Shown piece after piece: positions 23,113-36,577 of a DNA stretch of 64,000 nt. This DNA comes from Carya illinoinensis (taxonomy: Eukaryota > Streptophyta > Magnoliopsida > Fagales > Juglandaceae). A program made the translations under genes and the position numbers. The stretch is taken from contig NC_056752.1 in assembly GCF_018687715.1 (NCBI RefSeq), forward strand, positions 53,352,653 through 53,416,652, given 5' to 3'. The notes beneath the pieces are model-generated. The model had not been told where the DNA came from. It made no database searches and worked only from the letters and a program-made list of their open reading frames with translations. Each line of letters begins with the position of its first letter. Position 1 is the stretch's first letter.

Positions 23113-25507
23113 ACTAGAACTGGATTCCCTTCATACGGTGATCTCTCTCTCTCTCTCTCTCTGTGTAATTTATTCATTTCATTCCACTCATCCTTTAGAA
23201 GATGTAACTAATTCTATAGCCTCTCCCCCACCTCTTTCTGGGGTAATTTCATGCCTTGTTAACCTGTAAAAAGTCGTAATTGTATCTTACTTTGGAGCCA
23301 AGTCCGAGTTGGACCGGAATAGGGAATTGGGTGTCATTTGATGTATTCTATGAACACTTTTTAGGTTTGAACTAAAAGATGTTCGTGGATTATGATATTC
23401 ATATCCTATCTACTCAAGACCATTAAGTAGCAATCTAGTTTCCACGCAAATAAACTTGCATTGAATGTGCTGGTAGACACAATTTCCTGGAGTGACTGCA
23501 ATTTAGCGTTCTGTTGACACTACTAGGGACCGGAACTCTCTTGGGATGGTTTGATTAATGATACAGACAGAACTGAGTCTCACTGGTCTGAATGTATGAA
23601 GCCATGCAAGGGGCGCAATATCAAAGCTTGGCGCGAATAATGCGCTCTATAGCGTCGAACCCGTTCTTGTTTTCATCTTGTCCCAACAAGTTGAGATATA
23701 AGGAAACGGATGAGTCCAGACCTGGTCCTGTGTATGGGCCTTCCACAAATCCAAAGCCCGCCGCAAATTTCATTAAAATAACTTGACCGTCATTTCGAAC
23801 TTTCACTACTATGTTATATAACCTCAAGTATAAACGCATACATGTATACAACTATTTCAAACAGTTGATGATATATATATATATATGTTATGATTCTTTT
23901 GCTATGTTCGAATCCGAGTTAATTTAAATTAATAGTATTTTGTACTTGGGCCAATTTTAGTGAATGTCTTGTATATATGCCGCCACAATTTTTTTGAATC
24001 TCGATTTTATTTTAATTCTTGATTATATTCAGTTTGTCTTTAACATTTTTCCCGGTAAATCTATGTTTTTTTTTGTTTTTTTTTTTTATTTTTATATATA
24101 TATTCTTCTCCGAGAACATGACTCTAGATACGGGTCAAAAGGATTGCTATTGGAGGGAGGTTGGTAATAATATTTCTATGGGTCAAGAAATAGTCAATCG
24201 ATGGCTGTTGATATAATTCGATATATACCAGACAGATAATTAAAAGGTTCGAGTACGGTACTTAAGAGTATTTGAATTTGGATTTTCTCGGGTAGCCAAA
24301 TTAAAGGATCCCCGATGTTGTGGAAGACAAGAAGGGAGTCAAACAAAGCACCCAGATGATCAATTCTTCTGATCAGAATTAGTACAGTGACAGAGTCGTC
24401 AGTCAGTAGTAGACAAATTAAAGCATCTCTCCTTCCTATTGTGGGATTGACTTAGCAAACCACTCTCACTTTAAGTGATGGACACAGTGCAACCAAAACA
24501 ATATGCAGTATCCACAATATGATATAAACTACCCACACGTGCATGCATTAAAAGTTAAAGTTTGTTCTTCCAACTTGCAGCTCATGATCTCCAAAAAGTA
24601 ACACTGCTACTTTTACAACTCCCAATTAAGCTTATATATATATATATATATATATGCTTTTCTTCGATTGGAGGTGATGTGATTTTGTTGTCTCCATTAT
24701 TCTAATTCGCTAGCATTCCCCTTGGCACTAATTCAGGTCAGCTAGCCTCTCATTCTTTATCCCACTTTTCTACAAAATCTCCACCTTTTAATTTCCTTAT
24801 ACATATATACCTTCCAATCCAAGATCATTTCAGGATTTCACGATCTTCCCTGCCCCCATTATCGTAAGGGCTTTATGACCAGTTCCCTGGCTATAAACCC
24901 TCCTCCTCTACAACCACAACTACCTGTATTGCATGTCATGTTGAAATATTGACTGATTTCACAACATGAGATCAGAACTCTCGCTAGCTGTTCCCATTAC
25001 TATTTTTAGCCATCATGAAGAGTGCTATATATCTTTTCATGGATTTTTATTAGCGTTTGACCCATCTTTCACATCCATCACTATTCAAAATGAAAGAAGG
25101 AAAAAAAAAAAAAAAAAACCTTTCGCATCCAACACGAAAGGCACTAAGTTGATGACTATATACGTGGATGAACCGTGTTCGAGGAAGAAGATGTTGTTCT
25201 GGTGTAGTTCGGTTGATCCCTCTTTGAAGATGCGCCATGTATACATTCATCTAATAATTAATCGATGGAGCAGCTAGCAAATGGATGCGTTCGGCAAACA
25301 TATAGAACAAGATTGATTAACTTTATTATATATAATATTACGGATCACAAAACAAGTTTTGATTTGATGAGGATCATGATTAAATTAACTTTTTAAAAGG
25401 GGTTAATTCCATATGATATGGTCGATCTACTTCCACGAGGTTATGTTGAGTATAATATATATATATATATATATATATATGCAAATAAAAGAACCCTACT
25501 GTATTAA

Positions 25508-25738
25508 GGCCTAGTTTGTTTTAAAAAAACTTTCATATCATCTCATCTCATCTTAATCATTACAACTTTTTCAAATCTCCATACAAAATAAAATTCCAAT
25601 ACAACTTTTTAAAATCCCAATACAACTTTTTCAAATCTCAATACAACTTTTTCAAATTTCAATACAAAAATAATATATTTTAATAATATTTTATTTAACT
25701 TATCTCAATTCATCTCATCTCTGAAAACAAACTAGGCC
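25508..25738. mobile_element. Tourist-like MITE (PIF/Harbinger type)
   Basis: The 231-bp element has perfect 15-bp terminal inverted repeats, GGCCTAGTTTGTTTT and its complement, and the 3-bp duplication TAA on both sides (25505-25507 and 25739-25741). The interior is AT-rich with internal direct repeats of TACAACTTTTTCAAATC. GGCCT ends and TAA duplications are typical of Tourist MITEs. Confidence 0.93.
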
Positions 25739-28067
25739 TAAATGTTTGTTGTTATGTTCAGTGTATAATATCATTCTATATAACCCGTGATATATTCTAA
25801 TTAGGATATCGATCATCCAGGAGGGGAAAGGTCTTGAATTGATACCATCTGAAGATGGGGTCGACCCACATTTTGGGATGCTAACTAAGATGGCGAATAG
25901 GCTCAATACGTACCTAATCAAGATATTATATTTATGGTCGACAAAACCCTAGTAAATGCTGGTCGTCTAAATTGTTACGATATGTGCAAATTAAAGTATT
26001 TAACGTCCTTGCTCCTCATTAAGAGAATTTCTTTCATTGCATTTTAGTAGTCTGTCCTGAGCCTTATATACAGTATGGCCGGATCCAAAGTAATGTTAGG
26101 AACAAGTTACAAATGAATAAGATTTGCACAGGTTTTTTTGTAATAAATTGGTACCTATTAAGAAAAGTGAGTTTTTCACACTTTTTCACAATGAAATCCA
26201 TTTTTTTTATATACTTAAATGCTTAAAGGCTTGTATATTTAAAATTTTATATATCTTTATTCATATGATTTGTCCCCATACGTGTTATTAACTATATAGG
26301 TGATTTAAAATGAATATATCGATGAGTACTACTAGCTACTTTGATCAGGCCAGGTGATGCATGCAAATTTCAAAGTAGTCTTCGAGCACTACTCTGCGTA
26401 CCCTGACATATATATTATATATACGGGACAGCTAGCTAGGTAGCGTATGAATATCACGATGATGCCGAAAAAATATATATAATTTCTTTTATTGATTAGT
26501 TAAACAAATAAACATGTTTCATCGAAAGCTTCCCACTTATATGTAGTGGCCGGTACTGCCAAACGGGTTTTTTTTTTTAACCCAGATATGGTAACGATCG
26601 AGGGAGATCAGAATCTCCACAAAAATCATGATAAATAAGGCCGATCGATCATCATGAATACTTCACTCCTATAAATGTACATGAAGATCAATTCTATTCT
26701 GGTATATATATATATATAAATAAAATTTCCGTCAAAAGATTTTTTAACTAGAACAAGCACGACAGTAGTGTGAAATCAAAACAAATTAAAGGTGCCAAAA
26801 TGAACTCATCAAGCGTCTGAATATCATGAGGTCAACCTCGTACTAAGATCTTGGCCTAGCTATGGGCATTCCAGTTCCTACTCGAACCAAAATTGACCAA
26901 CTTCACTTTCCCGGCCTTCGCTCCGATCGAGTGGCATGCAATGATATTGGCGACCATATGTGGGCCCTCCGTCATGTCCATATCTTTGATAATGGCCCTA
27001 CCTTGAAGAATCCATTAAAACCTCCCCCCCACCCCTCAAAAAGAAAAAAGTTGGCTACAAAAGGTACAAAGTAAGCGCAATCGTTTGCCATGCATGTTAC
27101 AGTCTCAAGCATTAGTGTGCAGCTAGAACTGTATCTCTTTCATGTTCCTGAGGATACGAGAATGCATGCGCTTGATCGTGCATGTTTTGTTTGCCATCAT
27201 TGTTTTACTAATGGTGTTTCCCCATGAGCTGAAGCCATATTATATATCAGATGCAGTTTCACTTTCTGTCAAGAAACTACTTTACGTGCTGATCAACTTA
27301 ATTATACTCGATCTGTTTTGGAATTAATGAACAAATTTTTGTTATTATTTATAATCTCTAATTCCCATTTGCAAATATGTACATTATTGCATCGTTCAGA
27401 TCGCGAACATATGATATATATATATATATATATATAATCATTTATAAATATCAAATACATCCAAAGAAAAAGAAATTAAACTCTATGCATGCATGGTGTG
27501 TGTGTGAATATATGTGTGTATATATATATATTTATAATATTATATATGTTTATTATCTGATCATGACCAGAATGATCATGATCTGTTTGGTGGAGGCACT
27601 AATTGGAATCCGGGAACAGAACCTTTTTCCTCATAGGTCACTCACTTATTTAAATCCCCTAATCCTGTACTGCTACAGCTTGCAAATATACCATATTTTT
27701 TCAAGCCCTATAGGCGACAAGACATAAAACTAACTCGTACGTACGTAAACATACACAAACGTATCAAGAACTAATATTTTAGAGAAAATGGGAAACACCT
27801 GGAGTTAACATATAATATCTTCGATTCATTTCCAAAAAACATGTCGATGTGATAACTTCGATCTTTTACAGGACGTAAAAACTATGACAAATATTCTCTC
27901 GATTATAATATTATAACAATATGAGTACTATATCTATATATATTAAAAAAAACTATAAAAATCATTAAATTATGATAATTAGGATATATGATCTCCAAAA
28001 TAATATTGTACATACGTAGCATTTAATTATTATATGTATTAAACCCGAACCACATTAATTTTAGGGA

Positions 28068-28264
28068 AAAACTTCTATGCTGCCGCCTGGCTGGGTTTGA
28101 CTGCCCTAATTGACCGTTGGTCAAATTTTATTTTTTATTTTTAAAAAGTAATTTTAAATATATTTATAATGTATTTTTTTATTTTTTAAAAACAATTAAA
28201 TACATTTAAAAAATATGAAAAGAGAAAAAAAATACCTGGCGGCACGCCCAGCATTACCACTGAA
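28068..28264. mobile_element. Probable MITE with GCCGCC-type inverted ends
   Basis: The left side has ATGCTGCCGCCTGGCTGGG and the right side CTGGCGGCACGCCCAGCATT, which are imperfect inverted copies around an AT-rich core. I could not find a clear target duplication, so boundaries are approximate. Confidence 0.45.
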
Positions 28265-28906
28265 TATATAGTAGCCCGATCCTTAAATTATTTATCTGTA
28301 CGTCACCATTTTTCTTTTCCCTCAAACTTTTCAAAAACAGTTCTCGTCACAAAAAAAAAAATCATCATTTTTACAGGAAACTGTTAAACAAAAAATCTTG
28401 AATATAATATATATATATATACGTATACGTATACAACGCATCAGCAGTATTTTTAACCATGCAAATTCGACCCCACTCACCCAACTCCACTTTTCCAGTA
28501 CTTCCCCCTTTCTTTCTTTTTTTCCCGTCCTCCCTTTTGTCTCCACTTACTAATCTCTCTCTCTCTCTCTCTGAATTTGTGTCGTACGTAATACGAATTG
28601 AAGCTACAGGGAAGAATATTGATCTATATATCTATATATAAAACTATATATGTTTGTAGGTCGTTCTCCCAATAGAATAGCTAGAAACTTGGCTTTTCTC
28701 TCCTTCCCCAAACTTCATTATTAAACTCTCTTATCCTCTTTACCTCTCAATATAACGACCCCCAATTAACCTCACTCGCCCTCTCTCTCTCTCCCTCTTA
28801 ACCAAAATTCTCTTCATCTTCCAGTTGATCTGATATATATACCAGAAAATACTTCTAAGTTCCTAGCTATACGGTTGTGCTAATTGTATTTTGTTGCACG
28901 TCAAAC

Positions 28907-30490
28907 ATGCCAATGTATCCTCCAACGGTAAACCAAACAAAGAAAGAAAATGAACCCAAAACCCTGGTTTTTGATGGATCGATTCTTCAGCACGAGTCCA
29001 ACATACCTTCACAATTCATATGGCCCGACCATGAACGACCAAGCGCTGAGTTGCCGGAATTCCAAGTTCCCCCTATTGACTTGAAGGGCATCTTCTCTGG
29101 AGACCCACTTGCAGTCTCCACTGCTTGTCGACTAGTTAATGAGGCATGCAAGAAGCACGGCTTCTTTCTAGTTACAAATCATGGCGTCGATTCAAGACTT
29201 ATAGCCAAAGCACACGAATACATGGACGACTTTTTTGGCATGCAGCTCTCGGAAAAGCAACAGGCTCAGAGAAAGATTGGTGATCACTGTGGATATGCTA
29301 GTAGCTTCACTGGTAGGTTCTCCTCCAAGCTTCCATGGAAGGAGACACTTTCTTTCCGATATTGTGCGAGTCTGCACTCTCCAAAAATTGTCGAGGGCTA
29401 CGTCGTGAATGTGATGGGAGAAGATTTTAGACCATTCGGGTGAGAATATCACACAATACATGCAAAAACTTGTTTCGTTGTCGAAAATGTTTTCATTTCT
29501 GCGCGCTTGTCACGTTTTCATTCAGACTATCCTCTACGATCAGTTTATTACTGTTAATTTTGTTCTTTTTATTCAGATCACTACTCCAATTAGGTACGTA
29601 ATTATGATGCTTTAATTTATCTTACACTGTCACTTTGTTTTCTTATATATAGGAGAGTGTACCAAGAATACTGTGAAGCCATGAGCACTCTCTCCCTATG
29701 TATCATGGAGCTTCTGGGAATGAGCATAGGAGTTGGCCCGAAGTACTTCAGAGACTTCTTTGAGGAAAACGATTCAATAATGAGATTGAACTACTACCCC
29801 CCGTGCCAAAAACCGAATGAAACTCTAGGAACGGGGCCACATTGCGATCCCACATCCTTAACAATCCTTCACCAAGATCAAGTTGGTGGCCTTCAAGTGT
29901 ATGTAGACGAAAAATGGCACTCTATTAGTCCCAACCTGGATGCTTTGGTTGTCAATATTGGTGACACATTTATGGTGAGATTATCAACTTATGTTGTTAT
30001 GATTGTTTTCTGCATGCATACAAATCAATCGTTACGAATGGAGTACCCATGCTCCGTTCAAGATGATGGGTTTGAAAGCGTGCTATATATGTAAATGAGC
30101 CATATTCTCATTTTCATGGACAAAAGTACATGAGATCGGTACTGTTGATGATCTTATATATATAGAATATTATTTCAGGCTCTATCGAACGGAATTTACA
30201 AGAGTTGCTTGCATAGAGCAGTGGTGAATAACCGAGCTGTGAGGAAATCATTGGCGTTCTTTTTATGCCCAAGTAGAGACAAGGTGATCACTCCACCAAG
30301 AAGTTTGATTAACGCTGAGCATCCAAGGACATACCCAGATTTCATATGGCCGACTTTGCTCGAATTCACGCAGAAACATTACCGGGCCGACATGAAAACC
30401 CTCGATGCCTTCTCTAACTGGCATCAACCGAATCACAAGGGTATCCAAGAAAACAAAAACAATGATTTTGAACTGTCCGTCACCCGTTAG
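28907..30490 (+). CDS. GA20ox: Gibberellin 20-oxidase
   Basis: Three exons, 28907-29439, 29653-29974 and 30179-30490, give 388 residues, the usual GA20ox size and exon number. The start [10 protein letters not shown] is preferred; the frame extends 30 bases upstream without an ATG. Family signatures: LPWKETLSF (142-150), found in GA 20-oxidases; NYYPPCQKP (from 224), linked to 2-oxoglutarate binding; the Fe(II) ligands H241 and D243 in HCDP and H297 in LHRA; and the RxS pair near 307. FLVTNHGVD is also present. Family knowledge: cytosolic 2-oxoglutarate dioxygenase that converts GA12 and GA53 stepwise to GA9 and GA20, often the limiting step in gibberellin synthesis and repressed by gibberellin itself. 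Nothing looks broken. Which paralogue it is cannot be told here. Confidence 0.95.
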
Positions 30491-33400
30491 GTTGGCATGA
30501 AGGCGAGGAGAGAGAGTGAGATGATATTTTAGGTAAGGGAGTTGGTGCTCAGTTGGTGGTTCTGTGAGGAAAAAGGTGACAGAAACACCAAAAGGGAGCC
30601 CCCCTCCCCGCTTTGTAATTTGCTGTTAGAGCGTCAGTGATGGAGAGAATCATGTAAGTGAAGGAAACAACTTGGAGGAATAAAGAGGTTAATGGGCTCC
30701 ACATGCAGCATGTAAAATTTCCGGCCCTTTTGCTTATATAATAATTAATATATATTCAGTACATAGCTTGCAATGCGAATTCCAATTTTAGATGGATTTA
30801 TTTACTTTTTGTTTCGTATGAAATCTAACATAATGTACCCATATATATTTCAAAAGAATAAAATTTATTATTAACAAATTATTTTATATATATATATATA
30901 AATTATATATTTATTCTTTTTTTAAATAATTATACAATATTTATACATTCACAATTATAATAATCATTTCTCTCTCTCTTTTTTATTTTTTATTTTAGGA
31001 ACAAATTATCACGTACCCTTCAAGCAAAAGAAACGTTAAGCATGCATGCACTTTCATTCGCATGCGCGCATGATCTATGGAAAACCCACCCCCCCACAAC
31101 CAAAAAAAAAAAAAAGGCGTTCCGTTCGAAAGAAATCAAAGTCTAGAATAAATGAAATAATTTAAGGTGGTTCCTTCTAGAATCAACAGAAATAATTTAA
31201 TTATTAACAGAATAATGCAGCTATTGTACAATTATGAATTATGTGTAGATATCCTGTTATTTTGAAAAAGAAAGAAATATATTATTAAAAATTTAATTTT
31301 TTTTCTTATCAATTTCATATTTATTTATTTTTTTAAAAATAAAAATAATTACGTGACACTTATTCACTCATTATTATAAATATTATTTCTTTAATATTAA
31401 CATTCCGTCTTCTTCCAACTCATGATTACGATTAACTTCTCCTATTAATTTTCACGAGTGACTAGCTAGGAGAATCTCCATCATATCAATCCCACAATGA
31501 GAATAATTAGCCAGCTAGATTCTTCTTTGATTAATATCTGATCAGGAAAACTTAATTAAAATTGTAATCTTGACGACATGATCAAACTCCGACCCTACTT
31601 AATTATATTGCGATATTGATTTGGAGATTGATGATGAAACAACCGCAGTAAATTAAACCCTACACACACACACACACAATATATATATAATATAATAAGA
31701 AAATATGCCCATTAATTCTCATGAAACCATTTTATTTGAAAATTTTTATAATACATATTATCTATATGATATAAATATTTGATTTAAAAGATAAATTTTA
31801 AATTTTATTAAATTAAATTAGATCGATGATAAAGATGATGCGTGATATAAAAATATTCAAATAACAGTACTGGTACTCATTTCGAGTCATGAGAATATCA
31901 GACGCTTATGGTAGAAGGCAATATTATGACTTTTCTACCTGGATAAAACTAAATACTTGCTCAAAAGGTAAATGTTCCACGTCAATCAACATCTATCTAA
32001 AACTAAAAATAAAAACAAAAATAAACCACGTTACCATGAGCTACTTCGATTCTATACATGATATATGAAAATATCAGAAAGTAGGGTTGATAATGATTTT
32101 GATCATTCCATCAACTTGAGTACTGTTATTTACCGATCTTCTATGCAAAAGGTTAGAAATCACTGCCACTATATATGTGTGACTAAAATGAAATGATCAA
32201 CTCCATATATACTTGAGTAGTACTTTAATTACGTGAAATTATTATTGTTTTTAAAATTAATTGTACTCTCTACTACTAATACTAGCTACTAGTTATGATC
32301 AATCATTTGTCATGCAGATCGAAGCTAATTAAGAATTCATCAATAACAACCTAGTGGACATATTCGACAGTTAGTAGGACATATCGACAGCAAATTAAAG
32401 TTGTGTAATCGCTCTTAATAATTTATAATGGTCGAACAAAAAATTAGTTAATTCCCTAGCTAGATTATATATATATACTGTGATGTATGTTCATATTTAT
32501 AATCACACATGATCTTTTGATTCAATTTTTAATGAATAATATTACGTACAGTCTATATTTAGAGATTACAATCTAAATATAGACAATTTCATCTTTAAAA
32601 ATTTTTAAAATTATTAAAATATCTTTTTTAAAATTATATTTTTTCTCTTTTAATAAAAGGCATGCACATGCAGTTTATATTTAAAAATTACAAATAAAAT
32701 TTTTTATTTTTAATATATATATATATATATTTTTAACATGAGAGTAAGAGACACTTGCACAATTTATAACTTTATCTAAGAATATATTACTTTTTGAGCA
32801 TACATGCGCATGCAGTAACTACGTACTTTGGTTGCTTCTGTTGCCAATTAGATGCATGTGAGGTGGGGTTGTTCGGGCAGTGTGTCGTTGCTGAACTAAT
32901 ACGCAGTCTAACATGCCCTTTGATTAATGCCTAGCTAGTACGAAACTAATTGTTTAATGTTAATGGAAGAGTCTTCATACGAAATGTCGACTTAATATTA
33001 TTGTTTAAATATTAATCATGACTAGTCATGATCTTAATTAATTAATTTGCAATAAACTTTGTGGCCTTTAGACTAAATAATTACGAGAATATGTCATTGT
33101 CGTGGGTGCTCATATCTATACAGAATCATCTTCGATTTACCTTCAAGTGATCGCCTGGCCTCCAATTTATCCTAAATATTATAATAGATGTAGTCACTGT
33201 CGACAGAAAAGCAAAGAAGATGACTATAAATATCCTGCATGTGGAAGAAAAGTTAATTTTTTTGATTTATTTAAAGTGATTCGCATCCTTATTAATATAT
33301 TAATGGTGTGATCAAATTGCCTAATGAATTAACATTTTGCATTAATAATCTTAATCAATTGGATAGGACAGGAAACTATTCTGCTTTAGGAAAACGTACG

Positions 33401-33930
33401 TACAATTCTAAGATCATACATAGCAAATTACTATATATATATATATATCATAATGTGTTTCATGATGTTTAATTAAGACAAAGATATATAGGCCGTTGAC
33501 ACCACTTAATTAGCCTTATTAATTAATTATTAACCATTCATATGATGCTTAATTAATTGGATGAGAAGCTATGATCTATCTGGTTTTAACAAATAAATAA
33601 TTTGTTTTAATTTTATTTTTTCTATCAAACTTTTTGGAGGCCAGGCCTCAAAATGCCAAATGGGGGTACTGCCCGGCCATCACTTGGCATATATATATAT
33701 ATATATAATTACTTAATTAATTAAAATATTTAATATGTATTAATTGGATAAGAATACTCATGTTATATAGAATTCGATTAGCATATATATATATATATAT
33801 ATATCTTATATTAATAAGTGTCAATAACTTAAGCTACAGTATTTTCGTCTAATATTTTTATTTTCAATTTTACCCTTAACTTTATTCCAAAATTACGGAT
33901 AGTTTGCTTTTATTTCTGTTTTAGTCTTTA
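30491..33930. other. Intergenic, AT-rich
   Basis: The first few hundred bases are likely GA20ox 3' UTR. Beyond that I see only AT-rich sequence, (TA)n runs (for example 33434-33449, 33783-33804) and an (AC)n run at 31663-31678. The open frame at 33102-33311 has four cysteines in a zinc-ribbon-like spacing but nothing else supports a gene. Confidence 0.6.
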
Positions 33931-35310
33931 GTGAGATTGTGTCATTCAAAAGAATTTTAGACCACACAAATCTTTCATTCTCGTCTTTGTATTCCTCCCC
34001 AAGTTCTCTCTCTAAACTCAGACCCATCCTCTATTCACTCTCTCCGTTTTTGAATTTATTTATTATTTTGTTTATGAATTTGATGATCTGTGATTTTTGT
34101 TTACAGAAGAAGGAAAATATCACTCCGATTGGCTTGAGGATCGTGGTAATTTCAACTCCATGTCTTTTTGCTTACTTTTTTCTTTCTACTTTTTTCTTGC
34201 TGAACCTCTCTCTCTCTCTCTCTCTGAAGCTCACGAACCCAGCTCTCTGCCAAAGCCTCAAGATCCACTCCCTCTGCAAACAACAGGCAATGAAGTGCCG
34301 AAATCGATGGTTTCTAACGAGAGAACTGAGAAGCAGCTCCACCAAAATCAATTCCTCCACTCTCTGTGATTTTAATTTCTTTATTATCTCCTAAATTTCC
34401 TGCATAATCTTTTCTTATGCTTGGCAGGGACTGGAGGAAACCGATTTTAGTAATTAAAGGGTGGTTCTCGCCCTCTATGAGACCATGTACTCCGATTTTA
34501 ATTTCTTTCTATGGTTTCTAACGAGAGAACTGAGAAGCAACTCCACCAAAATCGATTCCTCCACTCTATGATTTTAATTTCTTTATTATCTCCTAAATTT
34601 CCTGCATAATTTTTTCTGATGCTTGACAGGGACTCGACGAACTGGAGGAAACCGATTTCAGTAATCAAAGGGTGGTTCTCGCCCTCTATGAGACCATGTA
34701 CTTGCACGACATAACCACGATGCACCAGATCGTTGCCGACTTGAAGGGAATCTCCGTTTCTGTCTTCTGAGCCCAGGCAAAGCATCCCCTCTCTACGTAT
34801 TGTACGAGTGGGTCACGACGACTCGCTGATACCCTCCATCTCATCCATGCTGTTTCTAGCGTGAAAGACCAGCAAATCCAGCGGCTTCGTGAAGACGACT
34901 GGGAACTAAAGAAAAAAAAAAACATAAAATAAAATAAAAGTGAGGAAAGTCATGGAGATGACCCCACTCTTCACTAACTGTTTTGTCCTTGTCCACGGAA
35001 GTGGCTTTGGTGCTTGGTGCTATAACACATCCTGTCCAATGAGATAAGCACAAGCACACGTTTTGTAATAAGAATTTATTTCAATTACGTCACTATCATA
35101 TTTTTTTATTTTATTTTGTAGGCCCACGCATGCAAGTTGACATTGTGGTTGCGAGTGTGGATGGGTGTTGCTGTAAAGGTATTTTGGAGGAGAATTTCCA
35201 GTGAATTGGTAGTTGAGCATGTGAACCAACAATCTCTGTCCTTTTTGGTTGTTGAGCACATGACAGAAGTAGAGCTGTGATCAGAATGAAAGCATGGAGC
35301 ATTCTCTACC
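33931..35310 (+). pseudogene. Composite of gene fragments related to the Copia cargo
   Basis: Several pieces here resemble the interior of the Copia element. ATGGTTTCTAACGAGAGA...GAGAAGCAGCTC (34307 on) resembles 11208-11240. The segment from 34951 reads FVLVHGSGFGAWCY in a frame starting at an ATG and is the same methylesterase-like fragment as at 12.7 kb. The blocks after 35100 match 12850-12960. Between them, 34650-34770 encodes RVVLALYETMYLHDITTMHQ, which may derive from a wound-induced (Wun1, NTF2-like) protein; that call is weak. All frames end early. No LTRs were found around it. Confidence 0.55.
34307..34701 (+). repeat. Imperfect tandem duplication, 184 and 191 bp
   Basis: Copy one is 34307-34490 and copy two 34511-34701, offset 204 bases. 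Both run from ATGGTTTCTAACGAGAG to CTCTATGAGACCATGTAC. Copy two has nine extra bases (CTCGACGAA) after GGGA and scattered substitutions. Confidence 0.9.
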
Positions 35311-36054
35311 CTGATGAAACTTTCATAACTTTGGACCAGTGCTTCAATGATTTTCTTGTCAAAGTGGACATAAAGTCTATCAGTACCGATGAAATTACTA
35401 CCACAAGTCCCATGGCTGAATCTATGGCAATCACTGCAACGTGTGCTTGATCATTTCACAACTAGACCACGAGGGCAAAGTGTTACTCTTCCAAGATTAA
35501 TTGTTTATTTTTTGTGGAAAATAATAGTACATAAATATGGAATTCAATTTGCTTACGATGATTTAACATGAATTCCGAGTGATTATTGGAATTGCACTTG
35601 TTTTGACTGAAAAAACTGCTACTAATGTGAATGGGACAGGGCAATGGATTAAATTTAGAGGCATGGGGTCTCAACCATAAGATGTACTCATTAGTCTTCA
35701 ACATGTGCAATGCACAGGAAAGATTGATTTTATTAAATAAAGAATACTTTATGTTACTAAAGTCAGCATATGCTGAGAGATTATATAATAAAATAAAGAA
35801 TATGAATATTGATCTTAATTAATTAATTATCCTACTCCTCTTACATAAATATCATGTCCAGTCCACATCATATTAACCTTTTCCATATTTCTTTCAAAGA
35901 AAGTAGATGAACTTGCTTTTCAGTATAATCATTGACCATAAAGCTAACGGCCATTGTAACACTAAGAGCATTTATCCCTACGAGCATTAACATTTGCTTT
36001 GCGTTAGTATGAGACACATGATTTTGAAGTTATTGTTTGATTTTCCAATTTTAT

Positions 36055-36577
36055 ATACATATATATCTCTATTCTAAATTTTCAATAATCAAGTTCAAAG
36101 ACTTCAACTAAACATAAATTCAATACGGGTTTATTAAGTGTTGTCAATTTCCATCTTCTCTCCTTTTTTGCATTTTGCTATCCTACTCCATTATTATTAT
36201 TAATAAAATGATTACTTAATAAGATCTATCCAACTGAATCCTATTTAATCAAACTTTTTGTAATATCGATGTTTCCATCTCAAAGTTGGGAAATATTTTT
36301 TTACAATCCACTCTCACCGATTCTCAACTAATCCCACCAATGCTCTAGATCTCTCTTAGCCGTAATTGATTTGTGATAGTTTGTACAAAAATGTTGACAA
36401 AAAAATTCATCTCTATTTTTAATGTCTAAACTAATTAAACGACATGCTCAAGTTGATCTGACTGATATATATCTCTATTCCAAATTTTCAATAATCAAGT
36501 TCAAAGACTTCAACTAAACATAAATTCAATACGCTTTATTAGGTGTTGAAAATTTCCATCTTGTCTCCTTTGTGGCC
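36055..36577 (+). repeat. Direct duplication, about 115 bp copies, 406 bp apart
   Basis: The sequence from TATATCTCTATT to the CATCTT-TCTCCTTT end occurs at about 36055-36170 and again at 36461-36577. Differences are few (for example CTAAATT versus CCAAATT, GGGTTTATT versus GCTTTATT). Confidence 0.85.

Larger units (their letters stand above)
23113..28906. other. Intergenic region between GAUT1 and GA20ox
   Basis: It begins with the GAUT1 3' UTR, including a CT run at 23141-23162. The rest is AT-rich with many (TA)n tracts (for example 24635-24655, 25456-25480), one clean Tourist-like MITE (listed separately) and another likely MITE at about 28068-28264. The part from about 28500 is the pyrimidine-rich upstream region of the GA20ox gene. 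The short open frames show no family resemblance. Confidence 0.6.

Noticed and set aside
33102..33311. ORF with CSHC...YPACGRK, resembling a zinc ribbon such as in replication protein A or Helitron proteins.
   Set aside because: Nothing around it continues the fold and no Helitron ends were found; the cysteine spacing alone is weak.
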